From: Paraburkholderia tuberum STM678
Lineage (GTDB): Bacteria; Pseudomonadota; Gammaproteobacteria; Burkholderiales; Burkholderiaceae
DNA length: 64,000 nucleotides
Reading direction: 5' to 3'
Assembly: GCF_902833905.1 (NCBI RefSeq)
Contig: NZ_CADFGP010000041.1
Span: 1 to 64,000, forward strand
Numbering within the stretch: position 1 is the stretch's first letter; every line of letters begins with the position of its first letter. Under the pieces are notes generated by a model. It made no database searches, was not told where the DNA came from, and saw only the letters and a program-made list of their open reading frames with translations. The position numbers and the translations under genes were made by a program. Shown here piece by piece: positions 43,001 to 51,955 of this stretch.

Positions 43001-44500
43001 ATGCTGGATCAGTACGTTCTCGCGCTTGACCAAGGCACCACCAGCTCGCGCGCGATGCTGTTCGACCGGCGCGGCAACGTCGTGTCGACCGCACAAAAGG
43101 AATTCCAGCAGATCTACCCGCACCCGGGCTGGGTCGAGCACGATCCGCAGGAAATCTGGTCGACGCAGGCCGGCGTCGCCGCCGAGGCGGTCACGCGAGC
43201 CGGCATGAACGGCACGTCGATCGCGGCGATCGGCATCACGAACCAGCGCGAAACCACGATCGTGTGGGATCGCGAAACCGGCCACCCGATCTACAACGCG
43301 ATCGTCTGGCAGGACCGCCGCACCGCCGACTTCTGCGACGACCTGAAAGCGCAGGGTCTCGAAGCGAGCGTGCGCGCGAAGACCGGCTTGCCGATCGACT
43401 CGTATTTCTCGGCGACCAAAATCCGCTGGATTCTCGACAACGTCGAAGGCGCGCGCGAAAAAGCGCGTCAGGGCCGGCTCGCGTTCGGCACCGTCGACAG
43501 CTGGCTGATGTGGAATTTCACGAAGGGCGCGCTGCACGTCACCGACGTGACCAACGCGTCGCGCACGATGCTGTTCAACATCCACACCCTGAAGTGGGAC
43601 GACGAACTGCTCGCCGCGCTCGACATTCCGCGCAGCATGCTGCCGGAAGTACGGCCGTCGTCGGAGGTGTACGGGCCGACGGTGACCACCGTGTTCGCGT
43701 CGAAGATTCCACTCGCGGGCATCGCCGGCGATCAGCACGCCGCGCTGTTCGGCCAGATGTGCACCGAGTCCGGCATGGTCAAGAACACCTACGGCACCGG
43801 CTGCTTCCTCGTGATGAACACGGGCGCCAAACCGATCGAATCGAACAACAATCTCGTCACGACGATCGCCTGGCAGATCGGCGAGCGTATCGACTACGCG
43901 CTCGAAGGCAGCATCTTCATCGGCGGCGCCGTGGTGCAGTGGCTGCGCGACGGCCTCGGCATCATCAGGAACGCGGCGGAAATCGAAACGCTCGCGCGCG
44001 GCGTGCCGCATTGCGACGGCGTGTATCTCGTGCCCGCGTTCGCCGGCCTCGGCGCGCCGCACTGGAACGCGCATGCGCGCGGCACGCTGTTCGGCGTCAC
44101 GCGCGGCACGACCTCCGCGCATCTCGCGCGCGCGGCGCTCGATTCGATCGCCTATCAATCGCTCGATGTGCTGAAGGCGATGGAAGCCGACTCGGGCATT
44201 CGCATCGGCGAGTTGCGCGTGGATGGCGGCGCCTGCGCGAACAATCTGCTGATGCAGTTCCAGGCCGACATCCTCGGCGTCGACACGGTGCGCCCCCAGG
44301 TGTCCGAGACCACCGCACTCGGCGCCGCCTATCTGGCCGGTCTTGCGGTGGGCTACTGGAAGGACATCGACGAGTTGAAAAGCCAGTGGAAGCTCGAGCA
44401 CCGCTTCACGCCGGCGCTACCGCATGCGGAGGTCAGGACCTGCCTCGATGGCTGGCAGCGCGCGATCCGCGCGGCGAAGGCCTGGGCCGATACGCCGTAA
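43001..44500 (+). CDS. glpK: Glycerol kinase
   Basis: Phosphorylates glycerol to glycerol-3-phosphate with ATP; cytosolic FGGY-family enzyme, 499 residues as usual. The N-terminal phosphate loop is LALDQGTTSSRAMLFD, and the family patterns GITNQRETTIVWDR and GAVVQWLRDGLGII are present, as is the C-terminal DGGACANNLLMQFQADILG. ATG 43001 with GGAGAAG 6 bases upstream. The order glpD-glpK without glpF means that the glycerol facilitator gene is elsewhere or absent. Confidence 0.97.
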   Translation: MLDQYVLALDQGTTSSRAMLFDRRGNVVSTAQKEFQQIYPHPGWVEHDPQEIWSTQAGVAAEAVTRAGMNGTSIAAIGITNQRETTIVWDRETGHPIYNAIVWQDRRTADFCDDLKAQGLEASVRAKTGLPIDSYFSATKIRWILDNVEGAREKARQGRLAFGTVDSWLMWNFTKGALHVTDVTNASRTMLFNIHTLKWDDELLAALDIPRSMLPEVRPSSEVYGPTVTTVFASKIPLAGIAGDQHAALFGQMCTESGMVKNTYGTGCFLVMNTGAKPIESNNNLVTTIAWQIGERIDYALEGSIFIGGAVVQWLRDGLGIIRNAAEIETLARGVPHCDGVYLVPAFAGLGAPHWNAHARGTLFGVTRGTTSAHLARAALDSIAYQSLDVLKAMEADSGIRIGELRVDGGACANNLLMQFQADILGVDTVRPQVSETTALGAAYLAGLAVGYWKDIDELKSQWKLEHRFTPALPHAEVRTCLDGWQRAIRAAKAWADTP

Positions 44501-44542
44501 GGACGCGGTCCGAAAGTACGTATGATGACGCTTTTCATCCCG

Positions 44543-44577
44543 GCGCGCGGGCCCGCAACCCGCCGCCCGCGCGCTTT
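44543..44577 (+). terminator. GC-rich hairpin after glpK (weak terminator)
   Basis: A perfect 10-bp stem GCGCGCGGGC / GCCCGCGCGC with a 12-base loop ends in only TTT. It may be a weak or Rho-assisted terminator between glpK and the HAD gene starting at 44598. Confidence 0.6.
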
Positions 44578-44597
44578 GCGCTTACCGTTTTTCAGGC

Positions 44598-45284
44598 ATG
44601 ATCGACCACCTCATCTGTGACTGCGACGGCGTGCTCGTCGACAGTGAAGTCATCGCCGATCGCGTGATGTTCGACACGCTGACGGCCACTTTCCCCGGCA
44701 TCGATTTCGCCGCCGTCGTCAAAACCGCGTTCGGCCAGCAAACCTCGCGCTTTCTCGCCGGCCTCGAAACGCGGTTCGACATCACGCTGCCGGTGAACTT
44801 CCTCGACACGATCGAGCACCATGTCGAGCTCGCGCTCGCCGCGTCGCTCGGTCCGATCCACGGCGTGCGCGACGCGCTGCAACGCGTGACGCTGCCGGCT
44901 GCGGTCGTGTCGAACAGCCGTATGTCGCGCGTCGCCGCATCGGTACGGCGCGCGGGTCTGCAGCAGATTTTCGGCGAGCGCGTGTTCAGCGCCGAGCAGG
45001 TCGCGCGGCCGAAGCCGTATCCGGACGTCTATCTGTTCGCGGCCACGACGCTTGGCGTCGTGCCGGCGCGTTGCCTCGTCGTCGAGGACAGCGTCGCGGG
45101 TTTGAACGCGGCGCGCGCGGCCGGCATGAAGACGATCGCGTTCGTCGGCGCGAGCCATATTCCGGACGGCTACGCGGATGCGCTGCGCGCGATGGGTATC
45201 ACGCGAATCATCAAGCATATGGATGAACTGCCGGCGCTCATCGAGGCGGGCGTGGGCGGCGAATTCGGCGACGTGCAGTCGTAG
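44598..45284 (+). CDS. HAD-superfamily phosphatase (subclass IA, YieH/GPH-like)
   Basis: A 228-residue cytosolic hydrolase. Motif I is DHLICDCDGVLVDSE with nucleophile D8 and acid/base D10; motif II is VVSNSR; motif III is the lysine in ARPKPYPDVYL; motif IV is VVEDSVAGLNAARAAGM. Its closest general type is the beta-phosphoglucomutase/6-phosphogluconate-phosphatase group. Position just after glpK could suggest a sugar- or glycerol-phosphate substrate, but this is only context. A terminator follows. Confidence 0.9.
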   Translation: MIDHLICDCDGVLVDSEVIADRVMFDTLTATFPGIDFAAVVKTAFGQQTSRFLAGLETRFDITLPVNFLDTIEHHVELALAASLGPIHGVRDALQRVTLPAAVVSNSRMSRVAASVRRAGLQQIFGERVFSAEQVARPKPYPDVYLFAATTLGVVPARCLVVEDSVAGLNAARAAGMKTIAFVGASHIPDGYADALRAMGITRIIKHMDELPALIEAGVGGEFGDVQS

Positions 45285-45304
45285 CGGTTTTGCGCAACGC
45301 CGAT

Positions 45305-45342
45305 AAAAAAGCCTGTTCTTCGGAAGAAGAACCGGCTTTTTT
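45305..45342. terminator. Terminator between the HAD gene and ribB (convergent)
   Basis: AAAAAAGCC-T-GTTCTTC, loop GGAA, GAAGAAC-C-GGCTTTTTT: a stem of about 11 bp with one mismatch, A-run on the left and T-run on the right. It can stop both the HAD gene (plus) and ribB (minus, stop at 45380). Confidence 0.9.
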
Positions 45343-45379
45343 GCGTCATGGCGTCGCGTGCCGCTCGATGGATGGCCCG

Positions 45380-46114
45380 TCAAGCCTCGGCCATCGCGCC
45401 CTCGCGCACCTGCGCGAGCGACTCGCGAAACTCGACCAGCTCGGCGATCGTCAGCATCGGCAGATCATGTTGCGCGGCGAAGCGCTCGACGTCCGCGCCA
45501 CGCGTCATCGTGCCGTCGGCGTTCATCAGTTCGCACAGCACGCCGGCCGGCTTCAGGCCCGCGAGAATCGCCAGATCGACGGTGCCTTCGGTGTGGCCGC
45601 GCCGCGCCAGCACGCCGCCCGGCATCGCGCGCAGCGGGAACACGTGGCCGGGGCGCACGATGTCGGCGGGTTTGGCCGTATCGGCGATCGCGGCGCGGAT
45701 CGTGGTCACGCGATCCTGCGCGGACACGCCGGTGCTGACGCCTTCGCGCGCTTCGATCGACACCGTGAACGCGGTGCCGTGACGGCTTTCGTTGTTGACG
45801 GCCATCGGCGGCAGTTCGAGCGCGCGGATCTTGTCGTCGGGCAGGCACAGGCAGACGATGCCGCTGCATTCCCGGATCAGCAGCGCCATCGTTTCGACCG
45901 ACAGGCGCTCGGCCGCGACGATCAGATCGGCTTCGTTCTCGCGGTCGTGGTCGTCCTGCAGCACCACGGCGCGGCCCTCGCGCAGCGCCTGCAAGGCGGC
46001 GGCGATACGCGGCGGAACGGCTTCGGTGGCAAGCAGCGGGAGATCGGCGAAGGCATCGTCTGCAATCGTCGACGGAGCAGGAAAAGTAGCAAAGGACATA
46101 GTTGAAACGCTCAT
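45380..46114 (-). CDS. ribB: 3,4-dihydroxy-2-butanone-4-phosphate synthase
   Basis: Converts ribulose-5-phosphate to dihydroxybutanone phosphate and formate in riboflavin synthesis. The 244-residue protein has only the DHBP synthase domain: LQDDHDRENEADLI (metal and acid residues), RHGTAFTVSIEAREGVSTGVSAQDR and GHVFPLRAMPGGVLARRGHTE. No GTP cyclohydrolase II domain is present, so it is RibB rather than RibAB. An FMN riboswitch lies in its leader, as expected for a stand-alone ribB. Confidence 0.96.
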   Translation of the reverse strand: MSVSTMSFATFPAPSTIADDAFADLPLLATEAVPPRIAAALQALREGRAVVLQDDHDRENEADLIVAAERLSVETMALLIRECSGIVCLCLPDDKIRALELPPMAVNNESRHGTAFTVSIEAREGVSTGVSAQDRVTTIRAAIADTAKPADIVRPGHVFPLRAMPGGVLARRGHTEGTVDLAILAGLKPAGVLCELMNADGTMTRGADVERFAAQHDLPMLTIAELVEFRESLAQVREGAMAEA

Positions 46115-46252
46115 CGCAAAAGTTGGGCGAGAAACGTTTCAGGGCATTGCAAACAGACTGACACGCGCCGCCCAGGCGCCGCGCGAAAGCGGACGCTGAT
46201 ACGCCACCCAGGCTACAGGCGGCGTCGCGGAACGCACATGACTGTCTGCACA

Positions 46253-46430
46253 TCTTCTTCCATCCGGACTATGACCGTCGGCTCTGGCTTCTGACCAGAT
46301 CTGCTGACCCCGCCGCTGTCTCCGCTATTCCGAAGGCTAAGCGATGCGGGCGCTCGCGGGCTTGCCGGCTCACGCTGTCGCGCTGCCGGCCTACCGCCGG
46401 TGGGGAATTTCACCCCGCCCTGAAGACGCA
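46253..46430 (-). ncRNA. FMN riboswitch (RFN element) of ribB
   Basis: Read on the minus strand from 46430: GTCTTCAGGGCGGGGTGAAA, then ATTCCCCACCGGCGGTA, AGCCCGCGAGC, GGTCAGCAGATCTGGT, AGCCGACGGTCATAGTCCGG and ATGGAAGAAG. These are the conserved blocks of the RFN aptamer in order. The region between the aptamer end and ribB (46115-46252) includes a possible hairpin ACGCC/GGCGT (46201-46225) that may serve in the expression platform. FMN binding would turn ribB off. Confidence 0.97.
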
Positions 46431-46568
46431 CTGATTGCCGGTTCGACCGGCGGCCGAAGCATACAACAGTCGCGCGAGCGCTGCAGCGCGACGAACAAAG
46501 ACCCTACTCACTGCATTGGACCTGCATCGACGCCCTGAGCCGCGCTTGAACCTCGAACGCGTCGATTC

Positions 46569-47270
46569 TCAACCCGGCACGTCTTCGCGCGCGGCTTCGT
46601 CGCGTGCGGCGCCCGCGGCCGGCACTTCCCAGCGCGGCGGCGTCTCAGCCCGCAGCGTCACGCGAAACGCGCGCGCCTCGGTGTCGCCGGGATTGCGCAG
46701 GCTGTGCGGCTGGTCGGCGTCGAACACGATCGCGTCGCCGGTCGCGAGCAGTTGACGCTGGTCGTGCACGCTGACTTCGAGCGTACCGTCGCTGACCACC
46801 AGATTCACCGTCGTGCCAGGCGCGCGGCGCACGCCCGCTTCGGTATGCAGCGGGGCGATCCGCAGTTCGTGAAACTCGGCGGCGATCGACTCGTCGTCGG
46901 GATAGAGCGGCCGCACCGAGTAGCAACCGTTCGCGCTGACCACGCGGGCCGAGCGCTCGGCCGGCAGATGCTCGAAGCCGTTGGTCGCGTGACGCCGCAG
47001 GAACGCCGCCACCGACACCTTCAGCGCCGCCGCCACCTTGCACAGCACCTTGATCGACGGCACGCTGCGCGCCGACTCGATCTGCGCGAGCATGGCGCGC
47101 GACACGCCTGATGCGCGCGCCAGCGCATCGAGCGAAAGCTGCCGTTCGGCGCGCAGCCGCGCCAGATTCACGCCGACCAGCTGTTCGAGCGCATCGAAGG
47201 GTTCGGCCGAGCGCGGCGCCGCGTCGGTGTCGGCAGAGGGATCGCGGACCAGCGCGAGCGGGGAATGCAT
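46569..47270 (-). CDS. XRE-family regulator with C-terminal cupin domain
   Basis: A 233-residue regulator. The HTH-3 domain (about 32-90) is VGVNLARLRAERQLSLDALARASGVSRAMLAQIESARSVPSIKVLCKVAAALKVSVAAFL; the cupin (about 130-215) includes HTEAGVRRAPGTTVNLVVSDGTLEV and ATGDAIVFDADQPHSLRNPG, lacking a full metal triad. I chose ATG 47270 with GGAGG upstream; a longer frame starts at 47345. This architecture resembles PuuR/MocR-like repressors of amine or amino-acid genes; the target is unknown. It is next to the truncated MFS remnant. Confidence 0.9.
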   Translation of the reverse strand: MHSPLALVRDPSADTDAAPRSAEPFDALEQLVGVNLARLRAERQLSLDALARASGVSRAMLAQIESARSVPSIKVLCKVAAALKVSVAAFLRRHATNGFEHLPAERSARVVSANGCYSVRPLYPDDESIAAEFHELRIAPLHTEAGVRRAPGTTVNLVVSDGTLEVSVHDQRQLLATGDAIVFDADQPHSLRNPGDTEARAFRVTLRAETPPRWEVPAAGAARDEAAREDVPG

Positions 47271-47401
47271 ATTGGCCTCCAGAGCGCCGCCAGGCGGCGC
47301 AAGAGCAGTAAGGTGGAAGCAAGATAGCATCGGCTTTGGCCGCACCCAACGAAGTTATCTTCACACTGTTATCAGCATGGCGGAGGCAAGCAACTGACGA
47401 C

Positions 47402-48070
47402 TCACGCGCTTTGCGCGAGCGCGCGCGCCGGCGCATCCATGCGCGCCGCGAACCACGTCAGCAGCAGCGCGGCGACGCTGACCGCGGCCGCGACCCACGG
47501 CAAGGTATCGAGCGCGTGACCGTGATTGATCACGAGACCGCCGAGCCACGCACCCGCCGCATTGCCGACGTTGAACGCGCCGATGTTCAGTGTCGACGCG
47601 AGATTCGGCGCGGCGGCCGCCTTCTCGACCACGCGCATCTGCAACGGGGGCACCGTCGCGAACGCCGCGATGCCCCACACGAACACCGTGATCGCGGCAG
47701 CCGCTTGCGAATGGCTGGTGCGCGCGAAGATCGCCATCACGACCGCGAGCGCGGCGAGAATGCCCATCAGCGACGGCATCAGCGCGCGGTCCGCAAGCTT
47801 GCCGCCGACCATGTTGCCGACCGTCAGGCCCACGCCGAACAGCACGAGGATCAGCGTCACGCCGCGCGGCGAAAAACCGCTCACCTGCTCGAGGATCGGC
47901 GCGATATAGGTGAACACGACGAACACGCCCCCGAAGCCGAGCACCGTCATCGCGAGGGCGCTCCACACTTGCGGGTCTTGCAGCACGCGCACTTCGTGGG
48001 CGAGGCCGGCGGGGCCGGTGTCGTGGCGGTTCGGCACCAGCGCGCTGATGCCCGCGAGCGACAGCACGCC
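47402..48070 (-). pseudogene. C-terminal half of a DHA1/AraJ-type MFS transporter (N-terminus missing)
   Basis: The frame gives 221 residues that begin inside helix 6 (VLSLAGISALVPNRHD) and continue through helices 7-12 of an arabinose-efflux-type MFS protein (LTVGNMVGGKLADRALM is loop 8-9 motif). The first about 175 residues (helices 1-6) are absent: going upstream, the sequence changes at about 48070 into the truncated LysR gene on the other strand. The GTG at 48067 that could start it is only an internal valine. A half transporter is not expected to work. The reading frame itself is intact, so the loss may be recent. Confidence 0.85.
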
Positions 48071-48726
48071 GCAACCTGCTGATGCACTGGCTCGACGAGT
48101 TCAACGCGCTGTACCCGGACGTGACGTTCGCGTTGACGCTGTCGGATGCGCTGGCCAATCTCGTGCAGGAGGACATCGATCTGGCGATCCGCTTCGGCGT
48201 GCCGCAGGACAGCTCGCTGGTCGCGCGCCGGCTCGCGCCGAACCGGCGGGTGCTGTGCGCATCACCGGCATACGTCGGGCGTCGCGGCGAGCCGAAGGAC
48301 CCGCTCGACCTCGCCAATTTCGACTGCATCGTGCTCGGCACCGCATCGGGGCCGGCCAGCGAATGGCGCTTCACGCGCGGTGACGAGGTGCAGCACTACA
48401 GCGTGCCGTTCGAAGCGGCGCGCGAAACCAACGACGGCGCGGTCGCGCGCGAATGGGCGCTGCGCGGCTACGGCATCGCGATCAAATCGATGTGGGACGT
48501 GGAAGCGGACCTGCGCGCCGGCCGCCTGAAGATCCTGCTGCCGGAATGGCGCTACCCCGATGCGCCGCTGCACGCGCTGTATCACCGCAGTCGCTTCATG
48601 GCGCCGCGCGTGCGCGTGCTGCTCGATTTCCTCGCCGAGCGCTTCGCGCAGGTGTCGGATGAACTGGAAAGCCTGCTGGGACTGCCGCCGGACCGGCCAA
48701 TGAGCGCCGAAACCCCCGTTGCGTGA
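48070..48726 (+). pseudogene. C-terminal half of a LysR-family regulator (DNA-binding domain missing)
   Basis: Only the effector-binding domain remains, about 215 residues from NLLMHWLDEFNALYPDVTFALTLSDALANLVQEDIDLAIRFG to the end. The N-terminal winged helix and linker, about 105 residues, are lost at the same junction that truncates the MFS gene. An ATG at 48082 lies in frame, so pipelines may call a 214-residue protein. Without the HTH it cannot bind DNA. LysR genes are commonly divergent from an MFS target gene, and that is what the arrangement before the deletion would have been. Confidence 0.85.
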
Positions 48727-48858
48727 AGGGCTATAATATGCAGTTACGCTGCAAAGACACGCGCAAGCCGGCCATCACGCGCCGCGCTGTCCCGCGCCGC
48801 GGCCTCCTTCACCTTTTTACGACGCCCCCAGGTTAACCACTGCGACCGGCGAAATTCG

Positions 48859-50244
48859 ATGACCAAGAAAGTTTATGTAAAAACCTTTGGCTGCCAGATG
48901 AACGAGTACGACTCCGACAAGATGGTCGACGTGCTCGGTGCCGCTGAAGGACTCGTCAAGACCGACACGCCGGAAGACGCCGACGTGATCCTGTTCAATA
49001 CCTGCTCGGTGCGCGAAAAAGCGCAGGAAAAAGTCTTCTCCGACCTCGGCCGCGTACGCGAGCTGAAGGACGCGAATCCGAATCTGATCATTGGCGTGGG
49101 TGGCTGCGTCGCGAGTCAGGAAGGCGCATCGATCGTCGCGCGCGCACCGTACGTCGATATCGTGTTCGGTCCGCAAACGCTGCACCGCCTGCCGCAGATG
49201 ATCGACGAGCGCCGCGCGAGCGGCCGCGCGCAGGTCGATATTTCGTTTCCCGAAATCGAGAAGTTCGATCACCTGCCGCCGGCGCGCGTCGAAGGTCCGA
49301 GCGCGTTCGTGTCGATCATGGAAGGCTGCAGCAAGTACTGCAGCTACTGCGTCGTGCCGTACACGCGCGGCGAGGAAGTGTCGCGTCCGCTCGACGACGT
49401 GCTGACCGAAATCGCCGGCCTCGCCGACCAGGGCGTGCGCGAAGTCACGCTGCTCGGTCAGAACGTGAACGCTTATCGTGGAAAATTCGGCGGCGCGCCG
49501 ACCGTGGGTTCGACCGAGATCGCCGACTTCGCGACGCTGATCGAATACGTCGCGGACCTCCCCGGCATCGAACGGATCCGCTACACGACGTCGCATCCGA
49601 AGGAGTTCACGCAGCGCCTGATCGACACCTACGCGAAGGTGCCGAAGCTCGTCAGCCACCTGCATCTGCCGGTGCAGCACGGCTCCGACCGCATCCTGAT
49701 GGCGATGAAGCGCGGCTACACCGTGCTCGAGTACAAGTCGGTGATCCGCAAGCTGCGCGCGATTCGCCCGGACCTGTCGCTGTCGACGGACATGATCGTC
49801 GGCTTCCCCGGCGAGACCGAGGAAGACTTCGCGAAGATGATGGCGCTCGTCGAAGAGATGAAGTACGACACGAGCTTCTCGTTCATCTACAGCCCGCGTC
49901 CCGGTACGCCGGCCGCGAACCTGCACGACGACACGCCGCGCGAGGTGAAGCTCAAGCGCCTGCAACATCTGCAGGCCACGATCGAAGAGAACGTGCAGCG
50001 CATCAGCGACGCGATGGTCGGCAAGGTCGAACGCATTCTGGTCGAGCGCCCGGCGCGCAAGGACCCGAACGAGCTCGCGGGCCGCACCGGGAACAACCGC
50101 GTCGTCAATTTCCCGGCGCCGGTCGCGTCGCATGCACGGCTGATCGGTCAGATGGTCGACGTGAAGATCGTGCACGCGTATCCGCACTCGCTGCGTGGTG
50201 AACTCGTGATGGTTCACGACGACAGCGCCGCGACGACGCATTGA
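48859..50244 (+). CDS. miaB: tRNA-2-methylthio-N6-dimethylallyladenosine synthase MiaB
   Basis: Radical SAM methylthiotransferase acting on i6A37 of tRNA. 461 residues. The N-terminal MTTase domain has the first cluster ligands (C12 in TFGCQMN, then FNTCSVREKAQ and GVGGCVASQEG). The radical SAM motif is MEGCSKYCSYCVVPYTRG. A C-terminal TRAM domain ends the protein (about 380-450). It is the first of a block miaB-phoH-ybeY-chaC-corC-lnt; in many proteobacteria phoH, ybeY, corC and lnt are linked. phoH starts 43 bases after its stop. Confidence 0.98.
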   Translation: MTKKVYVKTFGCQMNEYDSDKMVDVLGAAEGLVKTDTPEDADVILFNTCSVREKAQEKVFSDLGRVRELKDANPNLIIGVGGCVASQEGASIVARAPYVDIVFGPQTLHRLPQMIDERRASGRAQVDISFPEIEKFDHLPPARVEGPSAFVSIMEGCSKYCSYCVVPYTRGEEVSRPLDDVLTEIAGLADQGVREVTLLGQNVNAYRGKFGGAPTVGSTEIADFATLIEYVADLPGIERIRYTTSHPKEFTQRLIDTYAKVPKLVSHLHLPVQHGSDRILMAMKRGYTVLEYKSVIRKLRAIRPDLSLSTDMIVGFPGETEEDFAKMMALVEEMKYDTSFSFIYSPRPGTPAANLHDDTPREVKLKRLQHLQATIEENVQRISDAMVGKVERILVERPARKDPNELAGRTGNNRVVNFPAPVASHARLIGQMVDVKIVHAYPHSLRGELVMVHDDSAATTH

Positions 50245-50287
50245 ACGACATTCTGAGTACCGCAACCGACAGGATCGACTCACCGCC

Positions 50288-51370
50288 TTGAAGACCACTC
50301 AGCAGCCTCTGGAATTCACCGCACCGCGCGAAGATAATGCGCGGCTCGCCAACCTCTGCGGACCGCTCGACGAAAATCTGCGGCAGATCGAGCAGGCGCT
50401 CGACGTGACCCTGCAGCGCCGCGGCCACCGCATCGCGATCCGCGGGCGCGGCGCGAAGCTCGCGCTCACCGCGCTCGAAAACTTCTACAACAACGCGCGC
50501 GAGCCTTTGTCGGTCGACGACATCCAGCTCGCGCTCATCGAAGTGCGTCATCCGGTGCGTCATCGTTCGAATGGCAACGGCAATGGCAATGGCGACACCG
50601 TCGACGCGCACTTCGCCGGCAATCCCGATCACCCGTTCGACCAGCCCGCCGACGCCACTGCGAGCGAGGACGACTTCGAGGAATACGGCCCGAAGCTGTA
50701 CACGCGACGCGCGGATCTGCGCGGCCGCACGCCGGCGCAGCGCGAGTACCTGAAGCAGATCGTGTCGCACGACGTCACGTTCGGCGTCGGCCCGGCCGGC
50801 ACCGGCAAGACCTATCTCGCGGTGGCCTGCGCGGTCGACGCGCTCGAGCGCGACCAGGTCAAACGCATCGTGCTGACGCGCCCGGCCGTCGAGGCGGGCG
50901 AGCGGCTCGGCTTTTTGCCGGGCGATCTCGCGCAGAAAGTCGATCCGTATCTGCGCCCGCTCTACGACGCGCTGTACGACCTGCTCGGCTTCGACAAAAC
51001 CGCGAAGATGTTCGAGCGGCAGATGATCGAAATCGCGCCGCTCGCATACATGCGCGGCCGCACGCTGAATCACGCATTCATCATCCTCGACGAGGCGCAG
51101 AACACCACGCCCGAGCAGATGAAGATGTTCCTCACGCGAATCGGCTTCGGCTCGAAGGCGGTCGTCACCGGCGACACGACCCAGGTCGATCTGCCGCGCG
51201 GCCAGAAGAGCGGGCTGATCGAAGCGCAACAGGTGCTCGCGAACGTGCGCGGCATCGCGCTCACGCGTTTCACGAGCGCGGACGTGGTGCGGCATCCGCT
51301 GGTCGCGCGAATTGTGGAGGCGTACGATGCGCATGCGCAGAAGTCGCCGGCCGCGGTCGATCCGCGCTAA
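50288..51370 (+). CDS. ybeZ: PhoH-family ATPase (YbeZ)
   Basis: A 360-residue P-loop ATPase of the PhoH family, thought to act with YbeY in RNA or ribosome quality control. The Walker A motif is GPAGTGKTYLA with K174, and the PhoH blocks are LTRPAVEAGERLGFLPGDLAQK and ILDEAQNTTPEQMKMFLTR. The start is a TTG at 50288 (MKTTQQPLEFTAPREDNARLANLCGPLDENL), which matches the family N-terminus. A 40-residue Asn/Gly/Asp-rich loop (NGNGNGDTVDAHF) lies between the KH-like part and the ATPase. ybeY follows. Confidence 0.93.
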   Translation: MKTTQQPLEFTAPREDNARLANLCGPLDENLRQIEQALDVTLQRRGHRIAIRGRGAKLALTALENFYNNAREPLSVDDIQLALIEVRHPVRHRSNGNGNGNGDTVDAHFAGNPDHPFDQPADATASEDDFEEYGPKLYTRRADLRGRTPAQREYLKQIVSHDVTFGVGPAGTGKTYLAVACAVDALERDQVKRIVLTRPAVEAGERLGFLPGDLAQKVDPYLRPLYDALYDLLGFDKTAKMFERQMIEIAPLAYMRGRTLNHAFIILDEAQNTTPEQMKMFLTRIGFGSKAVVTGDTTQVDLPRGQKSGLIEAQQVLANVRGIALTRFTSADVVRHPLVARIVEAYDAHAQKSPAAVDPR

Positions 51371-51452
51371 AGCGATGCGCTTCGCAGCGCGAGGCCCGCG
51401 TCGCCTCGCCGCAAAAAAAGACTGAGCCAGGAATGCCACGCATAGAAACCGC

Positions 51453-51914
51453 ATGAGCCGCACCCCGAAACTGACGTTGAGCCTGCAATTCCCCGCCGCC
51501 AAAGCCTGGCCGGAACACAAGGCGCTGCTGCCGCGCGCGACGGTGGCCGGCTGGATCAAGGCGGCGCTATTCGCGGACGGCGAACTGACGGTTCGGTTCG
51601 TCGACGCCGAAGAAGGCCGCACGCTGAATCGCACCTATCGCGGCAAGGATTACGCGACCAACGTGCTGACCTTCGCCTATGCCGAATCGGAAGATGATCC
51701 GGTCACGGGCGATCTGATTCTGTGCTGCCCGGTGGTCGAGAAGGAAGCCGCCGAGCAGGGCAAGCCGCTCGCCGCGCATTACGCGCACCTGCTCGTGCAC
51801 GGCACGCTGCATGCACAGGGCTACGACCACGAGGTCGAAGAAGAAGCCGAGGAAATGGAAGCGATCGAAGCCGAAATCCTCGGCAAGCTCGGCTTTGCGG
51901 ACCCTTACCAATAG
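51453..51914 (+). CDS. ybeY: Endoribonuclease YbeY
   Basis: Zinc endoribonuclease of rRNA maturation and ribosome quality control. 153 residues. The metal site is HGTLHAQGYDH with H116, H120 and H126, the defining H-G-x-L-H-x-x-G-Y-D-H motif. It lies 82 bases after ybeZ and is part of the conserved envelope/ribosome block. The ATG at 51453 gives the normal N-terminus. Confidence 0.97.
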   Translation: MSRTPKLTLSLQFPAAKAWPEHKALLPRATVAGWIKAALFADGELTVRFVDAEEGRTLNRTYRGKDYATNVLTFAYAESEDDPVTGDLILCCPVVEKEAAEQGKPLAAHYAHLLVHGTLHAQGYDHEVEEEAEEMEAIEAEILGKLGFADPYQ

Positions 51915-51955
51915 GCGTTCCGCCCCTCCTCGACGCCAGCCCGCCCGAACCCACC

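Noticed and set aside
48082..48726. A complete short LysR-type regulator
   Set aside because: The frame has only the effector domain; the DNA-binding domain is missing and the upstream sequence belongs to a truncated MFS gene on the other strand.
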